Assembly (NCBI GenBank): GCA_028554645.1
Contig: JAQOOI010000022.1
Location: 1,984,001 to 2,048,000 of the forward strand
Reading direction: 5' to 3'
DNA length: 64,000 nt
Source: Omphalotus guepiniiformis
Lineage: Eukaryota; Basidiomycota; Agaricomycetes; Agaricales; Omphalotaceae
The position numbers and the translations under genes were made by a program. The notes beneath the pieces were generated by a model. The model did no database searches, was not told the origin of the DNA, and saw nothing but the letters and a program-made list of their open reading frames with translations. How positions within the stretch are numbered: the first letter of the stretch is position 1; every line of letters starts with the position of its first letter. Shown here piece by piece: positions 22,920 to 34,211 of the stretch.

Positions 22920-25900
22920 TCACTCAGATAGTAGTGAACGAATTTCAGCTATGCAGTTGATAAGTTGAGCATGTACTTCTCTTGCATTTTCCAGAAGTGG
23001 TTTAATATTTTCTGGTGTCATAGCGAGCTTTGTATCGGGCAGGAGAGGAAGAGGACGTGGTGGCATGGATCGGACTGAACCGGTCTTCTCGATGTGTCTT
23101 GACCTAGAAGGAGGCCGTCCAGAGCTTGCTCCTATCCTCAAGGATGCCTTCGATCCCCGACGATCACGATCATCCACGTTCTCCTCCACGTTGGACAACC
23201 GGGTCGCACGACTAGGTATGCCAACTGGAGATGATTCACCCCACGAAGACTGGGAATTGCTCGCCGACCTCTTGTTCGGAGTGGCCGGTCGGCCCGAAGG
23301 TAGCTGAACATCTTGTATGTAGGGTGATCGGCCTCTAATGGTCGCTGCATCTCTTGGGTGCGTCGCAGTATCAAATTCTGTAGGATAGTCGAGGCGATCC
23401 CAATCCTCCTCTTCTCCTCCAGTACTACTGCTCGATTCTCGGTTGTGCACATCAACGCTAACATTGTCAGTCGAGACACCGCTATGATTGGAGCCCTGCG
23501 TGGATGCAGTTGGAGAGGGCTTGTTCTTTCCGCCTATGCGAAAAATAGAAGCTAGTGAGGGTCGTCGAGGAGACGGCTTCATCGATAACGAAGCCGTGTT
23601 GTAGGGGGAGCGCAGATAATGATTCTGGTCTCTGTCTCGCGCAGAGCTTACTGTGTCAGGGCCAGAACTCGTCTTTGCTCGTCTTCGACCGTAGGTAGGA
23701 ACCTTCTCACGAGGATGCCGTTGCCGTTGACTGTCCACCGACGACTCAGTACTCAGGGAGGTCGAAGAAACTGGCATCGGCATAGGAGGGTTATCGGCAT
23801 AGCTCCTTTTTAGTGATCTCAGCATATCTCTCAACCCACTCATCCCAACCAACCGACTGCTTCGCCTCTTCTTCGTTGGAGACATCCCGGCGCTATGCTG
23901 CATAGCAGAACTTTCCTCCGAAGGTAATGTGATGGTGCTGTTCATGCCCTCTCCCCATCTCCAGTCTCTGTTGACAGTCGCAGTAACTTCCTCGGTAATG
24001 GGGTCTCGGGCAGTATCGATGACAAAAGAGGAATCCGGATTGTTCAACATCTCCCGGAGTAAAAGGAGTTGGCGCTGGCTTAGATCATGCCGTCCAGTGG
24101 AAGCACGCCAGGCCATGTTGGGTTGACTAGCTAGAGGAGGGCCAGACGGGCCCGCGCTACTTGAAGATCCTGGAACGGGCGTCGATGGTTTCGATTGTTC
24201 CCCAGATAGAGTGATAGCCCTCTCTCTGCTCTTCTTGCCCTCAGGAATGGCTGAATAGGTACTCGACATAGTGGGAGCAGATGCACTTGTGGACGGAGGA
24301 GAAGTCGAGGCCGAGCCTGCTGTACCATTACCAAGATCAATAAGCAACTCGGCGCACTCCCAGGTAATTCGATACTTGGAATTGATAGTATAGAACCCAG
24401 CCGCGAGAGCTTTGTAAGCTTGATGAGGAGGGGGCGTGTCGGTGGGCGCTGTATTAGAACGGACACGGGAAAGAGGACGAAAAAAGTTGGGCGAAGCGGC
24501 TCTGGAGGAAGCTTGCTGAGCGTGACTGTCCAGTACGCTTTGAACTTCAGTAACGAGACCATGATAGATTCGTTGAAGTTCCTTCAGCTCTGATGACAAT
24601 ACGAGGGTCAGAAATTCGAGAAAAGTGGTGCCGAAAAATCAACTCACGTTCGACATTAGATGCAAACTCTCGGACCATACTTAGATCTCGTCTAAGCCCA
24701 ACTTGCGCCTGGCTGATCCTCGCCGGGATCTTCAAATCTCCAAGTGAGTTGCGCCTCGGAACATTATTTGACACAATTGGAAGGCCACTTGCACTGATGG
24801 TAGGTGCAACCGCCGAGCGACCTAAGGATGCAGAATGTGGAGAAGCAGACGCTTTGTTCGGTGAGGACTTGGGTGATAGTGGTGGGGGGCTTGCAACACT
24901 AGAAGTCGCCGAAGACGAAGGAAGAAGCAGGTTGTCCAGGCTGGCCGGTGTAGGCATAGGTGGTAAACTTTTATCTATTGAACCGTCATTAACAATCCAA
25001 GGAGGCGAAGGAGGCTGAAGTTCTATGGGTGGTAGTAGCGTGCCTGAACGGCAGCGACTGCTCGTGCCAGGCGGTGAATCCAAGTCCACGTCCATCCGAT
25101 CATCAGCCACTTGCTGCTCCCTTGACGAAGAACTTGAAGGCAGTTCGCGGGAGTTCCTAATTCCCTCTCCAACACTAGCTAACGAGACCCCACTCTTTGT
25201 GCGTTTATGCTTCCCGACCATACTAATCCTTCGCACGTTCTCCATGAAGCCCCTGCTGCCCTCTGCATCTTCTCTCTCCTTCTCCCTTTCCTTCTCCATT
25301 CGCTGATCTCGACTCTTAGACCTAGAGAAAGATCTCGTTCTAGGTCTTCTCCTCTCCTTCCCAGCAAGGTCATCCGAGCTCCCACCAGATGCTCGGCCAA
25401 GCCCTAGTCCACCATAAGAAGCATGCCTCTGCTGCGGAATTTCTGAGTGCCTGTTTTTCTTCTTTTTCGACGGGCTCCTTTCAGAGTCTAGCCCGAGCTC
25501 CATCTCCAAATCCGAGGGTAAATCACCGCTGGACGTCAGGGCACCTGCATGACCTGCAACTGGCATGCCATCGATGTCGTTCAATGGTCCGTTATTCCTT
25601 CTGATTGGAACAAATCCAAAACTCTTGCGCTTGACCAACTTCGAAGGTGTGTCAAGTAGCATGTCAGCGCCGGCACTGGTTGGTGCGCCAGATCTGGCAG
25701 AAGCTTTGGGGGTGTTGATGATGGACGAGGAAGGGGGATGATGGCTTAACTCGGATTTGGAGGACGAGGAGCTGGCGGCGCCCATAGAAATCCCCTGATT
25801 GCCGCCACTAGATGCTCGAAAAAACCAGTTTGACCTGGCAGAGGAAGGGGTATTCATACCACCAGCACTCGGTGGACGGGGTGAATGCTCTTGTATGAAG

Positions 25901-27299
25901 TCTAGAGATGGCGTCTATGTCAGCAAGATGAATCGAAGCGATGAAAAGGAAGTGTCAGGTACCAGTAGAGGTGTATTTGTCTGTTTCTTGGAGCATTACT
26001 TCACTCGGTGTTGAGCTTGCACGCTTCTTCCGCACACCCCACTTCTTCACGCTCCCAATCCTACTGAGAAGTGGAGTCTTGGAAGGAGGAGACGATGGGC
26101 CGATGGAGGAACTACCAGGAGGACTACTTACGAAGTCAGGTGAAATTGCGAGCGGTGGAGTCCCCATAGGGGGTGTCTGGGGATCATGAGCGGTTCCGCC
26201 ATCATCCCCTCGCCCTCCCATACTCTCACGACTCGAATTCATCGTGTACAACCCCAATGCCGGACCACGCACATTTAATTCCATCGCAGGCTCATGGGGT
26301 CTGCTCTTCTTCCGTAAGCGGCGTCGTTCCTTGTGGATTGGTGGGCTAGGGGGAAGATTAGCGAGGCCACTGACAGAAGAGCGGGATATGGACGGTCGGA
26401 GATGAGTGGTCGAGTTGTTATGGTAGAAAGAATAGGCAACAGAGTCGTGTCCAGTGGTAGGGACCGAAAATACAGAGGTTGTGGGAGACCGAGGAAAAGG
26501 TTGCTCATGAGGTGCCGCGTTCAAAAGCGAAAAGGGTATGGGAGGTACGGGAGGAGGAGGTGAGGCATTGTGTGTTGTCAGACGAGAGAGGGCAGCTCGT
26601 CGCGTGCGTGCGGTGACTGTACGATCCTCTTCTTTGTCTAGATTGGAACCCATATCGTCTTCGTCGTCAGGGTCATCGTCGTCGTCGTCATTTTGATGTC
26701 CATCCATTGAGGATGAATAGTTGTCGTGTTCTAATTTAGCAGACGGTGTGGCGGGAGACAAACCGAACTCGTCATCCCAGCTCTCAGGTTCTGGATTAGC
26801 GCCTAGACGCGAACGTGAGGTCGAGTTTGAGGGTTGACGCGGTTTGGAGCTAATCTTGCGAGCGGAACCCCTCTGAGCAGGTGAATCAGCCTTGTCCTCA
26901 AAGTCGTCGTCCCAGTTCTCTGTAGAACTAGTTGGCAGTCGTTTTGTAGGCGTAGAAGGACCTTGTTCGGCCCAAGTAGATAGTCTTGAGGTATCGAAAA
27001 CGTTCCTCGTGGCATCAACAACAGAACTGGCTGAGTGTCGCTTGTCATGTTCGGAAGCAGACGTAGGTTGTTCGTTATCCCAGTCCTCCGTAAGATGCGA
27101 ACTCGCAGTAGACATGCGAGTGCGCTCTACAGAGCGGGAGTCTGTGCTAGAGTTGTGGTTATTTGCATTCTGTTGAAATTCAAAGTCGTCGTCCCAATTC
27201 TCGGATGGTACTAGTGAAAAAAAGGACAATCAGCATATCCAGGTACGCGTCGTAGGAAAAAGACGTGCCAGATGGGGGAGCACTGAATACTGTAGCCAT
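22920..27299 (-). CDS. BYR4: Byr4/Bfa1-like spindle-checkpoint GAP subunit, about 1,400 aa
   Basis: Main exons in transcript order: from about 27208 to 25963, then 24648-25901, then 22920-24589. The N-terminal part carries repeated acidic-aromatic motifs, ENWDDDFEF, EDWDNEQP, ENWDDDFED and ESWDDEFGL, the signature of fission yeast Byr4 and budding yeast Bfa1. These proteins, with a TBC protein (Cdc16/Bub2), form the two-part GAP for the Spg1/Tem1 GTPase that times septation and mitotic exit at the spindle pole. The rest is Ser/Arg-rich and disordered, with scattered Ser-Pro sites. A conserved helical end reads LKELQRIYHGLVTEVQSVLD and later REVHAQLINCIAEIRSLLSE. The first exon is uncertain: an ATG at 27299 is likely, but the join to the first motif is not settled. 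Confidence 0.78.
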
Positions 27300-27916
27300 T
27301 TCTGCGATATTTCATGAGGAGACGTGAAGATTGCTCGTGGAGGGACGTGTACAAGGCTCGTTTCCAGTCGTTTAAGTTCTATCTTGTAAAGGTCAAAGCA
27401 GGTCGGCACGTAGAATTTCAAACATTATGTAAGTCTCTCAATCCGGTCACCTTTCTTTCTCTTCACTCAGTGGTCAGTCTCTACACATACTACAAGTCCT
27501 TGTCTACGAGCATTATATAACTTAGAAGCTGGTACTTGGGGCAGAATTATTGTAAGTCGATGAATGGAAAGGACGAGTCGAGTTAACGGCCAACTGTAAC
27601 TGTACCGCTTTGGCTGTGGGTTTCAGAGGTCAAAATGCCAAATGTGGCTCAGTTGCTGCAGGCTGAAGCGTTGGCGTTGAGCGCAGCGCTTGAGCTGCTA
27701 GTCGTGCTGAGCCAGTGCAGGACTCGAAGGCAGATCCCGCTGTGTACTCATTTCAGGATATCGATCACATTAACACTGCTTGCTCTAAATATTGTATTAC
27801 ATAAAACCTTCTTGTCTCTCAACCTTGACCTGTATAATATCCTACTCTTCACCCTTTCATGGGCCTTACTGCTTTCAGCTAGTGCAACGTTTATCTATTT
27901 CTTGTTTCTTCTCACC
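27300..27916. other. Divergent region of the Byr4-like gene and PRPP synthetase
   Basis: No gene seen. It includes TATATAA at 27513-27519. From 27635 an in-frame open stretch leads into the PRPP synthetase start; it is hydrophobic and compositionally unlike the enzyme, so I treat it as leader. Confidence 0.55.
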
Positions 27917-29229
27917 ATGCTCAGCGGTAGTGGTATAAAAGTCTTCACTGGTGCGTTCTGTCTTCCTCTCCTTAGTCTGTTCTCATTTTTTTTTCTTCTT
28001 TTGTTAGGCACTAGCCATCCGGAGCTCGCAGAGATCATTGCACGGCGGTACTTCTCTTTCTTTTTGTATCGTCTTTCATTTCAATTCATGTCCCTCCAGC
28101 CTTGGTCTTCCTTTGGGTAAAGCTGAGGTCACTCGTAGTGGCATAGGAGAGATCAATGTTCGCATTGGCGAGTCCGTGCGAGAGGACGACGTCTACATTA
28201 TCAATACAGGCTGCGGTGCAGTCAACACCGCTCTCATGGAGCTCTGCATAATGATCCACGCTTGCAAGATCGCCAGTTCAAAAAGAATCACCGCTGTGAT
28301 TCCGCTCTTCCCGTATGCACGTCAAGACAAGAAAGACAAGAGCCGAGCACCTATCACCGCCAAACTGGTTGCAAACATGATTCAAAAGGCGGGATGCGAT
28401 CATGTCATTGTATGCGTGATATTCAATCCGCTGCGCCCATGGCTGATGCTAATATATGGCGCAGACAATGGATTTACACGCGTCGCAGATTCAGGGTTTT
28501 TTCGACGTACCCGTTGACAAGTGAGTCGCTTTAAATTAGTACATCGAGCTCTCATGTATGGAACTTATCCGACGTCACTCTCCAGTGTAAGCATTAGGAC
28601 TAGTTTCGTTCGCGGAAAAACTGACACATTGATGATGAAAAGTTATATGCGGAGCCGTCCGCGATTTTGTACATCCGTACCAATTTCAATCTCCAAAACG
28701 TAGTGATCGTTTCACCTGATGCCGGAGGAGCAAAACGGTGAGCGATTGCCACATTCAGGGTTAGTCCGGCACAAGCTTGATTCTCGGATCTGTTCTCCGT
28801 AGGGCCACATCGATCGCAGACCGCTTAGGTGTAGATTTCGCACTGTTCCACAAAGAGCGTAAAAAGGCCAACGAAGTATCGAGGATGGTGCTTGTTGGTC
28901 ACGTCAAGGACAAAACGGCGATCCTGGTCGACGACATGGCTGATACGTGCGGAACACTGTGTCTCGCAGCACAAAACCTGACGGAAGCGGGGGTAGACAA
29001 AGTATACGCGATCGTGACACATGGAATCCTGAGTGGAAATGCGCTCGAGTCGATAGAGAAAAGTACGCTTGAGAAGCTGATTGTGACGAACACGCTGCCG
29101 CAACAAGAGAACCAAGCTGCGTGTTCGAAGATTGAGGTGATTGACATCGGGGTAGTGCTTGGAGAAGTGATTAGACGCAGCCATTACGGGGAGAGTGTAT
29201 CGAAGTTGTTCCACGAGGTGCCGTACTGA
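27917..29229 (+). CDS. PRS: Ribose-phosphate pyrophosphokinase (PRPP synthetase), 320 aa
   Basis: Makes PRPP from ribose 5-phosphate and ATP for nucleotide, His and Trp synthesis. Exons 27917-27950, 28008-28047, 28100-28409, 28465-28520, a single base at 28586, 28643-28737 and 28803-29229. Motifs: [18 protein letters not shown], the ATP-binding region [19 protein letters not shown], the metal-binding [16 protein letters not shown], the DAGGAKR loop, and the PRPP-binding signature [13 protein letters not shown]. The total of 320 residues equals the usual length for the family (about 318-320). Joining exon 28465-28520 directly to 28643 shifts the frame. The single T, flanked by CAG and GTAAGC, restores Val-Asp-Asn-Leu-Tyr-Ala-Glu-Pro, which is conserved. 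Confidence 0.94.
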
Positions 29230-29435
29230 AGTATAGAGAGAAAGACAAGTACATATGTATAGATAGATATAAAGAGATTATAATATTATGCGATAAGCTT
29301 GGGCGGACCGTGGCAGTTGTCATAAGCGGAGTTGGTTCTTTTTACACCAGTACTTAGCCGAGGTTTGAGGTAGAAGCTTGTTATGTTCTGCTGAATTGCT
29401 CGTCGAGTCGAGTCCTGGGCAATGCTACGAGTATC

Positions 29436-32400
29436 ATGTACCCTATTCCTCAACATGTCCAACAACCTCAACACCATCCACAACGCCAGCAACAGTCTTC
29501 TCCTGCACCCAAATCTCTGCTCACCGTCCAAGGCGTTCCTTCAGTATACATCGAGAATGGTCGTCTCGTCGTCGGCTCATCCCAGTCCAGTTCGGGGTCT
29601 TTCTGTCTCTCTTCTCTCTCTTTCTCACTTTTTTCCGTAGCCTCCACACGCTCCTACACACCTCTCAAAGTCCTCGGCGACGGCTCCTTTGGCACCGTCT
29701 GGCTCTGTGATTGGCATGGCATCTTACCCCCCAATACACCCTTGTCTCCCATGCAGTGTGGTGCTGGTGCACGGCCGGAATGGGCCGGCAAGCGTCTCGT
29801 AGCAGTGAAGAGGATGAAGAAGAAGTGGGAGGGCGGGTGGGACGAGTGTCAGAGATTCAAGGAGCTCGAGGTGCGTATACTTCCTGCTCTTCTCTTCTTG
29901 TGGATTTTCACATATAACGTGTCTTTCTAGTCGCTGCGCGCAATACCTTTTCATCCTAATATAATACCTCTCTACGATTTTTTTCTAATGCCCTCCACAA
30001 AAGAGCTCTATTTTGTCTTCGAGTCTATGGAAGGTAACCTCTACCACCTCATCAAAACTAGGAAGGGTCGTGCTCTCGCCGGTGGCCTCGTCTCTTCCAT
30101 CTTCTTTCAGATCGTCTCTGGTCTCGACCATGTCCACACTCATGGTTATTTTCATCGCGACATGAAGCCCGAGAACGTTCTTGTCACTACTACCGGTCTT
30201 TTCGATTATACCTCCCTTTCCCCCGTCGCTCCTCCGAACGCACCCCCAGAGCGGGATGTCGTCGCTATCATCAAGCTCGCCGACTTTGGCTTGGCACGGG
30301 AAACGAAGAGCAAACCTCCCTACACCGAATACGTGTCTACTCGGTGGTATCGTGCCCCAGAAGTTCTACTTCTTAGCCGAGTTTATTCCAACCCCGTCGA
30401 TATGTGGGCTCTCGGTACCATAATGGCAGAACTGGTCAACCTACGGCCGTTATTTCCTGGCGCAGACCAGCTCGATCAGGTCGGGCGCATCTGCGAAATT
30501 CTTGGAGATCCTAGCGATGAATATGGACTTGACGCCTCACAAGCCCCCATCGGCGGTGGACCTTGGCCACGGGGTATCGAAATGGCTCGCATGCGAGGGT
30601 TCGAGTTTCGCAAGGTGAGTCGACATGGAAGCCCACCTCTGGCTGGTGTTGACTAATTCCGTTCAGACTCAACCTCAAGACCTTCATTCCCTTTTCGACC
30701 GATCAGTACCCTTGTCCCTCGTACATTGTATACGGGATCTACTGAGATACGATCCTGATGCACGGCTGACAAGTCACCAGTGTCTGCATCATCGTTATCT
30801 GGCGGAGACCATGCCTCGGAATAATATCCCACTGCCCAACGGTGTACGGCTATCTTCTTCTTTACCTTATACTACCTCGCCACAACGCAACGGCATCACT
30901 CCTCCCGACTCCGTCTCCTCCCTTTCCTCTCGACACATCACCCCATCACACCCACAGTCTACCCAGCTTCGGCCTCCTCAAATACCCAATGCCACAGCTT
31001 CACATCGTGCTCCATTCTTTCCCCAAGACCCTTCCCCGCACTCCCGTTCTCAATCACATTCCCCTTCACCAAGCATACGCATATATCAACATCCCGCCCA
31101 AGGCTCTTCGGGCTTAATACACGAGGAATCTCGCGTCTCCGATCAGTCCTGGGTCTCGAGTACTAACGGTGGTGATTACCCCATGGATATTTCCCCCCAA
31201 ACAGAAGGTACAGACGACTACATACCAAACGGTCATCCAATGGATGTTCAGCCCACACCCACGGTCCAACAATACTCATCCCGACCTGACCCAATGCTTG
31301 GAGACTCGTCCGGCGTCGGTCAATCTCAAAGTACCAAGCTTGCTAAGCTATCTGGGCTTAGCTTTGGTAAAAAGCACACAATACGGAGCCTGTTTGGAGG
31401 CGACAAGCATCATCATCAACCTGAATTACCGCCTGTCCATGAGATACCTGCAGCATCAACATCCACCGGTTCGTTGAAGAGGACTCAGTCGGCAGGGTCA
31501 GATCGGTCTGTTAGAGACAGAATAAACAAGAAAGAGGTTGACAACAAGAAGGACGTTGATAATAAGAGGGAGGCGGAGAAATTACATCGGGAGGCAGAGA
31601 AACAACGGCGTGCATTAGCGGAGAAGAACCAGCGTGATCAGGCGAGGGCAGTCATGCACAAGCGAAACCTGCTTCTCCAGCAAAAGTCTGCGAAAGAGGC
31701 CCCAGATATCGAGTGGTCGGGTGGCTCGGAGCAGCCACATTACCCCGCATCGCAGTCTTCAATTGCAAAAGGCAAGCAGGCTGCTACAGGTCCTATACGG
31801 AGGGATCGAGAACCCGCTCTGCATGTGAATGGCAACAGCGCAGTCAATGCAGCGTCCGGAAGGTTCATACATTCACCTGCACCGACGAATGACCAGCCGA
31901 TAAGTATCAACGATCGGAGGAGTGGCGAGAGAGTGACGAAAGTACGGCGAATGGACTTGGACGATGATCACTCGTTGTCATCTTCCGACGTGCATAGCAC
32001 AGGTCGGATGTCCTCCATATCGTTTGCAACTGTCGATAGCGACCCGGGGCCATCGAGGATACGGAATAGACCTAGTCTATTTGGTCTGAATCGTATGACT
32101 TCTACTTCGTCATTGCGGACGTCTTTCGATGATTTTTCACCTTCTGCTCGCTCGTCACACTCGTTCTCATTAGAGGGTCAACTTGCGAACGATTTTCGAA
32201 CGCAAGCTTCGATGGAGCCCGATACGCCGCTCACTGGCAACTTATCACCGCCCCCAATGCAGATGCTTTCGCTCTCTCGCTCACTTTCTCCGCCCATATC
32301 ACCTTCTCCTCAGTGGATGCAAGTGCCTCAGCAACGTTCTGAGACGCTTTCATCTCGGCGCGGACATGCGCCTTCCTTCATCAGTGTCCCACAACCACCG

Positions 32401-32742
32401 GCTCGTAGTAACTCGTATAGTCCATATGAGTTCAACGGCCAGTTCCATGGGAATGGACATCCTCCGAACTCTGGCCATAAAACAGAAATCAATCCCATAT
32501 TCAAAGTGGTGAGTTATAAATGGGATGATGAGGGAGGAGTAAAGCCTGATGATATTTCTGGTAACCTCATTCAGCCGCCGTTACCAACACCAACTTCCGC
32601 CGATCCTACTGAAGAGTCCTTTTCCACAACGTCATTACCACCTTTCTCGCAGCTGGAAGCTGTCGCTGGCGGTGGCTATGATTATCCCCCGTTATCACCC
32701 ATGTCTTTTACCACACCGTCGGAGGATGCTTCATCTCCATAG
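29436..32742 (+). CDS. Ime2/MAK (RCK)-type protein kinase with long disordered tail
   Basis: Serine/threonine kinase of the CMGC group. It shows the glycine loop LGDGSFGTVWL, the ATP lysine VAVKRMKKKW, the catalytic loop FHRDMKPENVLV, the LADFGLARE metal motif, and a Thr-Glu-Tyr activation loop (YTEYVSTRWYRAPEV). These features place it with Ime2, Mde3/Pit1, Ustilago Crk1 and animal MAK/ICK. Introns fall near 29590-29645 (between the leader and catalytic domain), 29872-29930 and 30615-30666. The 600-residue C-terminal region is Ser/Pro-rich with a charged helical stretch (RDRINKKEVDNKKDVDNK). Relatives control meiosis entry or dimorphic growth; this gene's role is inferred. Start at MYPIPQHVQQPQ. 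It follows PRPP synthetase by 206 bases on the same strand. Confidence 0.9.
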
Positions 32743-33329
32743 ATGCTACTACACTCGTTGTCCTGTTCTGCATTTAGTATTTGCTCTCCGTCTGTCTTGT
32801 TTCTTTTAACCTTATTTTCATTTCCTTTCGCATCTCGTTGCTGACTGTCGTCCACACTCATTCATTCGACTTTCTCTTCTTTTCTCTCGGTCCATCTCAC
32901 ACGCATTTTCTTCATCTCGCATTTGCCCAGGTGGTGCTACCCCAAGGCTTGCTCGTAAATCTTACCGGTGTCCGGTGTTGCATTTCTAGTAATCCGCTCC
33001 AACCTTCGTTCATTTTTCGCCGTAACATACCTCCTGTCGCTAGTTGCATGACCACAGCCGGACATAGGCATAGTAGATCAACAATTATATGTATTATTAC
33101 ATTCACACCGGCTTCAACGATGGGACCAAGCCGTGTTAAAATAAATTGGGAAAAACATGCAGCATTGATGTGTGACATGGAAGCTTGTTGACATTAACTA
33201 CGGGAACATGGAATGAACCTCGAAGTTGAGATTCGACATCCAGAAGCTGCATTGTATTCATGCTGATGCATTAATACGGACCAGGGCATCATTACTCTAT
33301 GCTTTAGTACGTAGTGGGTAGAGGAAGCC
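32743..33329. other. Convergent 3' region of the kinase and NDUFS6 genes
   Basis: No gene supported. T/C-rich for the first 200 bases, consistent with the kinase 3' UTR. Confidence 0.6.
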
Positions 33330-34009
33330 TCAATGATGATGATGGGGAGCTTGCTCAAAACGGAGACCACTAGGCGGTGATAAGTAATCAGCGAAAGCTA
33401 CTAAAATTGGGCTCAAACTTTGACACACCAGTATCTGAGCAACAAAGCCACAAAGCCACAAAGATTAACATCAATTTCATGCTAGGTAAGAGTCAGCGGA
33501 AAGAATGAATCTCACCCGCAAGCGCGAGGTCCAGGCTGATCCTGAAATAGAGTTAGTACTATTATGTTTGGTAGACAGCAAGCAACTCACTAAGTTGATG
33601 TATATTTTAGGGTGCCCTAAGGGACCGCTTCCTAATTGTAACAGGTTCGATGTTGAGTACATGCAAGGGCTACATCAATAATGCAAGACGTACCTCCATC
33701 ACACACTGCTTTCCGTCCGTTCACTAATCTGATTGGCTCGTTCGCTATGAGCTCCATAGCACTGAGAGGATTTGGTTGCATTTCCATCGCGGTTTGCTCG
33801 AATCGAGGACCCGAACCTGCACTCGGGCGAGGTCGCTGGTTGGCAGACCATGTCGTAGGATAGTTGGGTGCCTGTTGAGCGTCCACAGGTGCTGACGGAG
33901 TAGGACCAGCGGCGACTGGAGTTGACGGAGACTGAGGTGTAGCCGTGGAGGATGCGCGCGCAAGTGACCTCAAAAAACGGTTCTTTGGGAGCAGTCGAAA
34001 ACTCATCAT
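33330..34009 (-). CDS. NDUFS6: Complex I 13-kDa zinc subunit (NDUFS6), 142 aa, with a 6-nt exon
   Basis: Accessory subunit of mitochondrial NADH:ubiquinone oxidoreductase, binding zinc at the Q/N-module junction. Exons in transcript order 33694-34009, 33591-33631, 33516-33541, 33429-33434 and 33330-33369. The N-terminus is Arg/Ser/Ala-rich, as in a mitochondrial presequence (MMSFRLLPKNRFLRSLARAS). The conserved core is VCDGG, SGPLGHPKIYINL, DQPGPRACGYC and GLRFE; zinc ligands are the Cys of VCDGG, the His of GHP and both Cys of CGYC. Exon 4 is only ATACTG and supplies Tyr and part of the last Cys. Without it the zinc site is broken. The protein ends in four histidines. The next gene upstream is HSP104 on the same strand, 202 bases away. 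Confidence 0.92.
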
Positions 34010-34211
34010 GGTGGAAGGGAATGGAAGAGATCTGTTGTTCTATATTGGGAAACCGCGCCCCGACTTGCCACGCGACACTCCGAGCTTTCCTTCAAGTCGC
34101 TCGTTTATCATTTAACAAGAACGATGAAATGAATTGCAGCTAGTTTACAGTGCTAGAGTATGCCCAATATATTACAGATTTTAGATCAGCCATATTTCTA
34201 CCCATCTTCAT

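Noticed and set aside
27635..27916. A 94-codon in-frame extension upstream of the PRPP synthetase start
   Set aside because: It is hydrophobic, unlike the enzyme, and the ATG at 27917 already gives the standard family length of 320 residues with a normal N-terminus.
32781..33191. A 136-codon plus-strand frame after the kinase
   Set aside because: T/C-rich 3' UTR sequence translated by chance, full of Phe, Leu and Ser.
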